From UBA3775 sp964572955 (GTDB lineage: Bacteria; Bacillota; Clostridia; Lachnospirales; Lachnospiraceae), in assembly GCA_964572955.1 (NCBI GenBank), contig CAZNGY010000033.1, positions 1 through 22,553 of the forward strand: a stretch of 22,553 nt of DNA, written 5' to 3'. The notes beneath the pieces were generated by a model, which did not search any database, was not told the origin of the DNA, and worked only from the letters and a program-made list of their open reading frames with translations. The position numbers and the translations under genes are program-made. Of the stretch, positions 17,701-22,553 are shown piece by piece; position 1 is the stretch's first letter; each line of letters begins with the position of its first letter.

Positions 17701-17719
17701 CTTTTTTTATTTTAGACAT
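14705..17719 (-). CDS. Three-domain glycosyltransferase: GT2, GT2 and WsaF-like GT
   Basis: A 1004-residue protein with three apparent glycosyltransferase modules. Module 1 (about 69-260) has VVMPVYN, IADDCSTN, a DxD-type motif MDNDDE (154-159) and AQDYDLFLK (237-245). Module 2 (about 324-545) has SVIIPIKDN, IIVDNNSE, MNNDME (410-415) and GSDIELCIRACLRGY (515-529). Module 3 (about 637-1000) resembles WsaF, the rhamnosyltransferase of Geobacillus S-layer glycans: INILVPS, EHVFGGISTAL, FIQDYEPGFYPW (759-770) and PSYPPLEMSVFG (921-932). The N-terminal 40 residues are basic and amphipathic. I see no transmembrane span, so it probably works on the inner membrane face, possibly building the repeat unit in one polypeptide. 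The ATG follows AAGGAG with an 8-base spacer, 12 bases after wzt. Linkages made cannot be deduced. Confidence 0.88.
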   Translation of the reverse strand: MSKIKKAVVAAKRCIQDPKLAVRGYYYVKENGVRGLKGKINANIAGNAPIQDNAADSEPDRKYNSDIKFSVVMPVYNVEIKWLEKAIESVKKQNYVNWEICIADDCSTNEEVRRYLKKIECDKIKVAYLEKNSGISGASNAAAALADGDYIILMDNDDEITYDAMYEFLRKIKETNADIIYSDQQIIDGEGNPREPLYKPDWSPELVLSQMYIGHLLGFRRSLFESVGGFDAKYNGAQDYDLFLKMTEKTDRIEHISKVLYGWRDLPSSTATNPGSKPYAQTAGLNAIQDHLDRIYGKGMARADETEDLFVYDVRYKLEMKPRVSVIIPIKDNVGLLKNLIGSIKEKTTYDNYELIIVDNNSEKEETAAYLEEISKEDNVKTVKAAFPFNWSKVNNYGREFAEGDVFIFMNNDMEIITGDWMERLVEKAVRPEIGIAGGLLLYEDGTIQHAGVVVGIQGYADHIYKGMNPVHYGSPYISPMVTRNVTACTGALIAIERAKFENIGGFDEDFIICGSDIELCIRACLRGYRNVYDPHVRLYHYESKSRDSYIPPVDFEMSDFAYRIYREEGDPYYNNSLDYTNTTPTVAAVKQFVRKESDIMRSINDSDTGRMMSPADINIPEIMKYEFRKTEFPEKRINILVPSINPEHVFGGISTALKFFTELVEKSGFAARIILTDAEPSREALRKYENKYRYVKSSKDANARFQIVGYSDRYRKSIPVSENDYFMCTAWWTTYCLSEAYAEFENKEGIKPGKFIYFIQDYEPGFYPWSSRYLLADATYKLKYDQIAVFNSVLLHDFFKKEGYSFYKEYEFEPVLNAGLKEVLEKNFGKTAKKKQILVYGRPSVDRNAFTIVVDSLKKWVASQNDIDEWTILSAGEYHLPVDLGKGKQLVSVGKLTIEQYAQTMLDTYAGISLMSSPHPSYPPLEMSVFGVKVVTNTYANKDLSNFNSNIISVTSASPAGIAESLARVCEKYENTVEITNENPDYINNDNVFGFIDEIVKEL

Positions 17720-17731
17720 TCAAAATGCTCC

Positions 17732-19102
17732 TTAATTCTTTGTCTGTATTCGGTTAATCTTCACTTTTGAATCCATATCAAAATAACCGACCGATGTCTT
17801 ATCCGCAACAACATTTATACAGCATACATCATAAAGTCTGTTGTATACCACCAGATTATCTCCGGAATATCCTGTACATCCGAATCTCAAAAGGTACTGA
17901 CCTCCCTGAAGAATCATCCTCTGTTTAAATTCCGCAACAACGACTTCTCCGGCATTTACAACTCCTGTTTCTGCCCGTTCAATAAAGGAATTTGTTCCGG
18001 TAATCTCCATTCCCTTTAAATCAACCATGCTTATGGCAAAAATCGGATTCTCAATCGCTTCATTAAATCTTACCTTAAGTTTTATGGTGAAATCAGAGAA
18101 TTTATAAACAGTATTGGTTATGTCACCATTTTCATCAAAGATACCATAATCAACAATGTCAGCCTGCCCTGTTCCGTAAATCTGACTGTTAGGATTCTGA
18201 AGCATGAAGTCTTTCCATAACGCATATCCGTCAGCTCCAGATTTTTCACCGGTCACATCCACATTGCTCATAATGTCGTCTTCTGCGGATTTTTTTATCA
18301 TTTCATCAACATTATCGGCAACTTCTATGTTGTCTTCCACATCAGCTTCCACACGTACACCTTTGTACTGACCCACAAGAATCTGCTTGTAAATGTCAAT
18401 CATGGCTGCCGGTTCACCCTCTGAAATTATCTCTCCGTGATTGAATACAATCGCCCTGTCACAATATTTCAATACGCTTCCAAGATCATGGGTTACAAAA
18501 AGTATTGTCTTTCCCATGTTCTTTAAGTCATCAAGCTTTTTATAACACTTTGCCTGAAAGAAAACATCTCCTACAGATAATGCCTCATCAACTATAAGTA
18601 TATCCGGTTCAACATTTATCGCTACGGCAAATGCAAGTCTTGCAAACATACCGCTTGAGTAAGTCTTTACAGGTTGGCGGATAAAATCGCCAATGTCCGC
18701 AAAGGAAACAATATCATCAATTTTACCGTCCATTTCTTCTTTGGTAAAACCAATCATTGTTCCGTTAAGATAAATGTTTTCAATACCCGTATATTCCGGA
18801 TTGAATCCCGCTCCGAGTTCAAGAAGTGCTGAAATCTTTCCGTCAATTTCCACTGTTCCTTCCGTCGGGGTAAGTACACCGGTTATTATTTTAAGAATCG
18901 TCGATTTTCCTGCTCCGTTTTTTCCGATTATTCCAAGCATTTCACCTTTTTTAACTTCAAAATTAATGTTTGTCAGAGCCGGGAAATCTTTATGATACTG
19001 TTTTTTCGTAATGCTTAAGGCTTCTTTTATCCTGTCTGAAGGTTTTTCATACAGCTTATAGACCTTATTCAGGTTTTTAACCCTTATTGCAAAATCGCTC
19101 AA
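17732..19102 (-). CDS. wzt: Polysaccharide ABC exporter ATPase with C-terminal carbohydrate-binding-type domain (Wzt)
   Basis: The ATP-hydrolysing subunit of an ABC-2 exporter for a lipid-linked glycan; 456 residues. The nucleotide-binding domain (1-245) has Walker A GKNGAGKS (60-67), the ABC signature YSSGM (148-152), Walker B ILIVDEAL (168-175) and the switch histidine H205. An acidic linker (about 250-285) leads to a roughly 150-residue beta-rich C-terminal domain (about 295-445) that includes FAISMVDLKG and GQYLLRFG. Housekeeping teichoic-acid ATPases such as TagH lack this domain. In E. coli O8/O9a Wzt the equivalent domain binds the capped chain end. The start is TTG at 19102, supported by AAGGAGG 6 bases upstream. 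It follows wzm by 23 bases. Export role is firm; cap recognition is inference. Confidence 0.93.
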   Translation of the reverse strand: MSDFAIRVKNLNKVYKLYEKPSDRIKEALSITKKQYHKDFPALTNINFEVKKGEMLGIIGKNGAGKSTILKIITGVLTPTEGTVEIDGKISALLELGAGFNPEYTGIENIYLNGTMIGFTKEEMDGKIDDIVSFADIGDFIRQPVKTYSSGMFARLAFAVAINVEPDILIVDEALSVGDVFFQAKCYKKLDDLKNMGKTILFVTHDLGSVLKYCDRAIVFNHGEIISEGEPAAMIDIYKQILVGQYKGVRVEADVEDNIEVADNVDEMIKKSAEDDIMSNVDVTGEKSGADGYALWKDFMLQNPNSQIYGTGQADIVDYGIFDENGDITNTVYKFSDFTIKLKVRFNEAIENPIFAISMVDLKGMEITGTNSFIERAETGVVNAGEVVVAEFKQRMILQGGQYLLRFGCTGYSGDNLVVYNRLYDVCCINVVADKTSVGYFDMDSKVKINRIQTKN

Positions 19103-19125
19103 AATCTTCCTCCTTGTCCCATATC

Positions 19126-19929
19126 TTACAATGAATCTGCAAAATGCGGTTTAAGACGTTTATAAACTACAGAAGAAATAACTCCCATAACAACTACAAA
19201 AAACCAGAAATAAGCCGTAAGAAGAGGTCTTTCAAAGAAGAACTCTTTTTCTATCATGGTTCTTCTGCATCCGTCCACCACATAAAACATGGGATTAAGC
19301 TTAAACAGGAATCCTATTTTAGAAAGTACTTCCTGCATCCGTACATCATTAAAATTCCAAAGTATCGGTGTCATCCATGTTCCTATCTGCATAAAAACGT
19401 TTATAATCTGTGTCGTGTCCTTAAAGAATACTGAGATTGCAGACGTAAAATAACCGATTGATATAACCAGACATACCATGCAGAATGAGTAATATAAAAG
19501 CTGCAATGCAATCCATCCCGGGAAATAACCCATAAGCACATATGCTCCCACCAAAAGTACCATAAAGAAAATATGAACAAACATGGAAGACAAAACTTTT
19601 ACGAGCGGAAGTATATCTATGTTGAATACGACTTTCTTTACAAGATAACTGTATTCGACAAAACAATTTGTCGTATTTACCAATGCCTCCTGAAAGAAAA
19701 ACCATGGAATAAGACCTGCCATAAGCCAGAGTATGAAAGGTGTGTCACCTACATCACCGCTTCTGAGTCCAACCTGGAAAACAAACCAATATAATACAAT
19801 AGTAACAAGAGGCTGTACAAATGCCCAGATAATTCCCATATACGAACCTGCATATTTGGTTTTAAAGTCATTTTTTGCAAGGTAGAGAACCTTATCCCGG
19901 TTATCCCGGAATCCTGATAATCTGCTCAT
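19126..19929 (-). CDS. wzm: Polysaccharide ABC exporter permease (Wzm)
   Basis: The membrane subunit of an ABC-2 type glycan exporter, 267 residues, the usual length for Wzm/TagG/RfbD proteins. By eye there are about six hydrophobic spans: near 35-55, 62-84, 105-130, 140-165, 170-192 and 235-257. Family features include an N-terminal amphipathic region with LAKNDFKTKYAGSYMG, the segment WAFVQPLVTI, the FFKDTTQIINVFMQI stretch and LNPMFYVVDGCR near the C-terminus. The ATG at 19929 has AAAGG 8 bases upstream, and the gene lies 14 bases after rmlC and 23 before wzt. It transports the lipid-linked polymer from the inner to the outer membrane face. Substrate is inferred to be rhamnose-containing from the flanking rml genes and the rhamnosyltransferase-like genes. 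Confidence 0.94.
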   Translation of the reverse strand: MSRLSGFRDNRDKVLYLAKNDFKTKYAGSYMGIIWAFVQPLVTIVLYWFVFQVGLRSGDVGDTPFILWLMAGLIPWFFFQEALVNTTNCFVEYSYLVKKVVFNIDILPLVKVLSSMFVHIFFMVLLVGAYVLMGYFPGWIALQLLYYSFCMVCLVISIGYFTSAISVFFKDTTQIINVFMQIGTWMTPILWNFNDVRMQEVLSKIGFLFKLNPMFYVVDGCRRTMIEKEFFFERPLLTAYFWFFVVVMGVISSVVYKRLKPHFADSL

Positions 19930-19943
19930 TCGATAAACCTTTC

Positions 19944-20522
19944 TTACTTTCTAAACTGACTGATTCCGTCCCACTTCTGATCTTTATCGGATATAATAAG
20001 CTCTTCCTTTGTCATCCCTTCCGGCATAGGCCATTCAACTCCGATTTCAGGGTCATCCCATTTAAGTCCGCCTTCATCATTAGGATGATAAAAATCAGTA
20101 CATTTATATGCAAACTCAGCAGACTCTGACAGCACGATAAAACCATGTGCAAAATTTTTAGGAATAAAGAATTGCTTTTTGTTTTCTGTCGAAAGAAGAA
20201 CACCATACCACTTTCCGTATGTTTCAGAACCTTCTCTTAAGTCAACCGCAACGTCAAATACTTCGCCGCTTACAACTCTTACAAGCTTATCCTGCGGATA
20301 ATTAATCTGAAAATGAAGACCTCTTAATACACCTTTCTTTGAACTGGACTGATTATCCTGTACAAATTCCTGCGGTATTCCTGCTGCCTTATAATCGTTA
20401 TAATTATATGTTTCCATAAAATATCCTCTTGAATCTCCGAAAACAGCAGGCGTAATAACCTTGAGTCCTTCAATTTCACATGTTTCAACCGTTATTTTTC
20501 CCATTCTATTGTCTGACGGCAT
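19944..20522 (-). CDS. rmlC: dTDP-4-dehydrorhamnose 3,5-epimerase
   Basis: Third step of dTDP-L-rhamnose synthesis: epimerises dTDP-4-keto-6-deoxyglucose at C3 and C5. The 192-residue cupin-fold protein has the family segment VFGDSRGYFMETYN (27-40), RGLHFQ with the catalytic base H70, the VFDVAVDLR strand with D94, and the FAYKCTDFYHP loop (137-147) carrying the conserved tyrosines. Start choice is uncertain. The ATG at 20522 is 15 bases from AGGAGG. The ATG at 20504 gives an N-terminus MGKITVETCEIEGL that looks like the usual RmlC beginning, but lacks its own binding site. A 6-bp inverted repeat spans the first ATG. It lies 25 bases after rmlA and 14 before wzm. Confidence 0.95.
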   Translation of the reverse strand: MPSDNRMGKITVETCEIEGLKVITPAVFGDSRGYFMETYNYNDYKAAGIPQEFVQDNQSSSKKGVLRGLHFQINYPQDKLVRVVSGEVFDVAVDLREGSETYGKWYGVLLSTENKKQFFIPKNFAHGFIVLSESAEFAYKCTDFYHPNDEGGLKWDDPEIGVEWPMPEGMTKEELIISDKDQKWDGISQFRK

Positions 20523-20534
20523 TAAAAAGCCGTC
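20515..20534 (-). repeat. Inverted repeat at the rmlC translation start
   Basis: GACGGC and GCCGTC form a perfect 6-bp stem around an 8-base AU-rich loop. The stem begins 3 bases after the AGGAGG site, and the ATG at 20522 sits at the loop-stem border with its G in the stem. If formed in the mRNA, it would partly hide that ATG and shorten the effective distance between AGGAGG and the ATG at 20504 from 33 to about 13 bases. The pairing is seen; the effect is inference. Confidence 0.4.
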
Positions 20535-20547
20535 TTTCCTCCTTTTT

Positions 20548-21417
20548 TTACAATCCGTTAGCTATGTCTATAAGATACTGTCCATATTCTGTCTTAAGAA
20601 GAGGCTGAGCAAGCTGTTTGAGCTGCTCTGCATCGATAAAACCTCTCTTATATGCAATTTCTTCAATACATGAAATATAAAGTCCCTGTCTCTTCTGAAA
20701 AGCCGAAACAAAGTCTGCTGCTGCAAGGAGCATGTCATGATTTCCGGTATCGAGCCATGCAAAACCCCTTCCGAGTGTTTCAACGTGCAAGTCACCGCGA
20801 CTGAGATATTCATTGTTTATTGAGGTTATTTCAATTTCTCCCCTTGCAGACGGTTTGACATTTTTAGCTATTTCAACAACGTCATTATCATAGAAATACA
20901 ATCCAGGAACAGCATAATTGGACTTAGGATTTTCAGGTTTTTCCTCAATGGAAAGTGCCTTTCCGTTTTCATCAAATTCTACAACGCCATATTCTCTCGG
21001 ATCCTTAACATAGTATCCGAAGATGGTTGCTCCCTTTGTTCTTTCTGCCGCGTTTCTGAGAACCCTTGAAAAACTCTGTCCATAGAATATGTTGTCTCCA
21101 AGCACGAGTGCAACACTGTCACTGCCTATAAAGTCAGCACCTATAATGAATGCATCAGCAAGTCCTCTTGGATACTCCTGAACCGCATACTCAAATCTCA
21201 TGCCGAGCTGTGAACCATCTCCGAGTAATTCTTCAAATACCGGAAGATCCCTCTTTGTGGAAATAATAAGCACTTCCCTGATTCCCGCAAGCATAAGTGT
21301 TGATAACGGATAATAAATCATAGGCTTGTCATAAACAGGCATAATCTGTTTTGATATTGCCTTAGTAAGCGGATAAAGTCTTGTTCCGGAGCCTCCGGCT
21401 AAAATAATACCTTTCAT
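20548..21417 (-). CDS. rmlA: Glucose-1-phosphate thymidylyltransferase
   Basis: First step of dTDP-L-rhamnose synthesis: joins glucose-1-phosphate to dTTP, giving dTDP-glucose. At 289 residues it has the standard RmlA length. The nucleotide-binding signature GGSGTRLYPLT is at 8-18, the catalytic-region lysine is in SKQIMPVYDKPM (22-33), and LVLGDNIFYG and VVEFDENGKA follow at the expected positions. The open frame extends upstream to 21501, but the 28 extra residues match no family N-terminus. The ATG at 21417 has GGAGGG just upstream and begins with MKGIILAGGSGTRL, so it is the right start. It follows rmlB by 87 bases, a gap that holds an inverted repeat. The enzyme family is usually inhibited by dTDP-rhamnose, which would set sugar supply. 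Confidence 0.97.
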   Translation of the reverse strand: MKGIILAGGSGTRLYPLTKAISKQIMPVYDKPMIYYPLSTLMLAGIREVLIISTKRDLPVFEELLGDGSQLGMRFEYAVQEYPRGLADAFIIGADFIGSDSVALVLGDNIFYGQSFSRVLRNAAERTKGATIFGYYVKDPREYGVVEFDENGKALSIEEKPENPKSNYAVPGLYFYDNDVVEIAKNVKPSARGEIEITSINNEYLSRGDLHVETLGRGFAWLDTGNHDMLLAAADFVSAFQKRQGLYISCIEEIAYKRGFIDAEQLKQLAQPLLKTEYGQYLIDIANGL

Positions 21418-21467
21418 AAAACCCTCCATATTTTTTTGATTTTGAAAGAATAATATAAATATGCCTT

Positions 21468-21492
21468 TACCCGCGTTGTTTGGACGCGGGTA
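21468..21492 (-). repeat. GC-rich inverted repeat between rmlB and rmlA
   Basis: A perfect 8-bp inverted repeat, TACCCGCG and CGCGGGTA, flanks a 9-base loop in the 87-base gap between rmlB and rmlA. The arms are strikingly GC-rich against AT-rich surroundings. No U-tract follows on either strand, so it is not a standard intrinsic terminator. It could be an RNA hairpin that slows transcription or blocks decay, or a palindromic protein-binding site. I did not notice a second copy elsewhere in the window by eye. Confidence 0.55.
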
Positions 21493-21504
21493 TACAGTCA
21501 TTTC

Positions 21505-22553
21505 CTATTTATTTTTATACATATCTTCGTAATATTTCTGGTAATCACCGCTTGTAACGTTCTTCATCCATTCTTCATTTTCAAAGAACCATGCTATTGT
21601 CTTTTTGATTCCTTCTTTGAACATTGTCTCCGGATACCAGCCGATGGCTGCCTTAATCTTATCAGGAGCTATGGCATATCTTCTGTCATGACCCTTTCTA
21701 TCCTCAACATAAGTAATAAGGTCTTTATTGATATATTCCTTTCTTGGATCTCCTTCCGGAAGCATTTCCTGAAGAGTCTCAAGAATAATATTGATTATCT
21801 CTATATTCTGCTTCTCATTATGACCACCGATATTGTATGTCTGGAAAAGTTCTCCCTGTTCCTGTACCATATCAATTGCCTTTGCGTGATCTTCAACATA
21901 AAGCCAGTCTCTTACATTCTTTCCGTCTCCATATACCGGAAGCTTCTTTCCGTGAAGAGCATTGTTGATGATAAGAGGAATAAGCTTTTCAGGGAACTGA
22001 TAAGGTCCGTAGTTATTGCTGCAGTTTGTTATGTTTGCAGGGAACTTATAAGTATCCATATATGCCTTTACAAGCATATCTGATGATGCCTTGCTTGCAG
22101 AGTATGGACTGTGAGGATCATATGGTGTTGTCTCATAGAAGAAAGCATTATCATCATCAGGAAGTGATCCGTAAACTTCGTCTGTTGAAACATGCAGGAA
22201 CTTCTTTCCTTCTTTAAAGCTTCCGTCCGGCTGCTCCCAGCTCTCCTTTGCACAATTAAGCATAACTGCGGTTCCTAGTACGTTTGTCTGAACAAAAACC
22301 TCCGGATTTTTTATGCTTCTGTCAACGTGACTTTCAGCCGCAAAATGAACTACTCTGTCAATATCATTTTCTGCAAAAATCTTTCTGATGGCTTCCTTAT
22401 CACAGATATCTGCCTTTACAAATGTATAATTATCTCTTTTTTCAACATCTGCAAGGTTTTCAAGATTTCCTGCATAAGTAAGCTTGTCAACATTGATGAT
22501 TCTGATTTCATTATCATACTTTTTAAACATATAATGAATGTAATTTGAACCGA
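21505..22553 (-). CDS. rmlB: dTDP-glucose 4,6-dehydratase, 5' end cut by window edge
   Basis: Second step of dTDP-L-rhamnose synthesis: NAD-dependent conversion of dTDP-glucose to dTDP-4-keto-6-deoxyglucose. About 349 residues are visible. The frame stays open past the ATG at 22530 to the edge, where it reads GSNYIHYMFKKYD, the family segment that follows the N-terminal glycine-rich GGAGFI motif, so only about ten residues are missing. Other short-chain dehydrogenase features are VVHFAAESHVDRS, the catalytic threonine region STDEVYGS, the YxxxK pair in YSASKAS, and NNYGPYQFPEKLIP. It is the most upstream visible gene of the polysaccharide operon. rmlD, needed for the last step, is not in the window and may lie further upstream. 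Confidence 0.97.
   Translation of the reverse strand, partial: GSNYIHYMFKKYDNEIRIINVDKLTYAGNLENLADVEKRDNYTFVKADICDKEAIRKIFAENDIDRVVHFAAESHVDRSIKNPEVFVQTNVLGTAVMLNCAKESWEQPDGSFKEGKKFLHVSTDEVYGSLPDDDNAFFYETTPYDPHSPYSASKASSDMLVKAYMDTYKFPANITNCSNNYGPYQFPEKLIPLIINNALHGKKLPVYGDGKNVRDWLYVEDHAKAIDMVQEQGELFQTYNIGGHNEKQNIEIINIILETLQEMLPEGDPRKEYINKDLITYVEDRKGHDRRYAIAPDKIKAAIGWYPETMFKEGIKKTIAWFFENEEWMKNVTSGDYQKYYEDMYKNK

Noticed and set aside
19126..19929. Teichoic-acid exporter TagG/TagH rather than Wzm/Wzt
   Set aside because: The permease alone would fit either, but the ATPase carries a beta-rich C-terminal domain of the Wzt type, and no ribitol- or glycerol-phosphate polymerase genes are present while rml and rhamnosyltransferase-like genes are.
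21418..21504. Internal promoter upstream of rmlA and the N-terminal extension of the open frame to 21501
   Set aside because: AT-rich TATATT-like hexamers exist, but I found no acceptable -35 at 16-18 bases. The extra 28 residues do not match RmlA, and the true start at 21417 has its own GGAGGG.
1..22553. Horizontal-transfer boundary or mobile element between the polysaccharide and housekeeping regions
   Set aside because: No transposase, integrase, tRNA or terminal repeats, and no obvious change in base composition by eye. A computed GC and codon-usage profile would be needed to reopen this.

Overview
The window is a tightly packed stretch of a bacterial chromosome. All 15 genes are on the minus strand, so transcription runs from high to low coordinates, and gaps are mostly under 60 bases. 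Moderately AT-rich DNA, strong AGGAGG-type ribosome binding sites, a single bifunctional Rel, a HemZ-type radical SAM protein and an apt-rel-MBL-hemZ-hisS-aspS order point to a Clostridia-class Firmicute, most likely a Lachnospiraceae. I cannot name the species. No stretch over 300 bases lacks a gene. I see no tRNA, rRNA, CRISPR array, insertion sequence or phage remnant.

Region A (about 8,759 to the right edge) is a surface-polysaccharide operon. In transcription order it holds rmlB (5' end outside the window), rmlA and rmlC for dTDP-L-rhamnose supply; wzm and wzt for an ABC-2 polysaccharide exporter whose ATPase has a C-terminal extension; a 1004-residue protein with three glycosyltransferase domains (GT2, GT2 and WsaF-like); a SAM methyltransferase; a kinase-fold protein ending in a coiled coil; an RgpF-like rhamnosyltransferase fused to a HAD-like domain; and a GT2 rhamnosyltransferase candidate. 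Together these look like a system that makes a rhamnose-containing glycan on a cytoplasmic lipid carrier, finishes it, and exports it through Wzm/Wzt.

The most interesting inference is that the adjacent methyltransferase and kinase genes (12,550-14,675) are a split version of the E. coli O8/O9a chain terminator WbdD, which is a methyltransferase, kinase and coiled coil in one protein. The Wzt C-terminal domain would then be the reader of the terminal mark. rmlD, an initiating sugar-phosphate transferase and a ligase for final attachment are not in the window.

Region B (1 to about 8,717) is a housekeeping operon: apt (purine salvage), rel ((p)ppGpp synthesis and hydrolysis), an MBL-fold hydrolase, hemZ, an HD-GYP protein (candidate cyclic-dinucleotide phosphodiesterase), hisS and aspS (3' end outside the window). 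A plausible promoter precedes apt. I see no intrinsic terminator between the two regions, so read-through is possible.

Small non-coding signals worth noting are three perfect inverted repeats between or at gene starts (hisS-aspS, the rmlC start, rmlB-rmlA), and several genes where the ribosome binding site favours a start inside the longest reading frame (rel, apt, the RgpF-HAD gene, rmlA).
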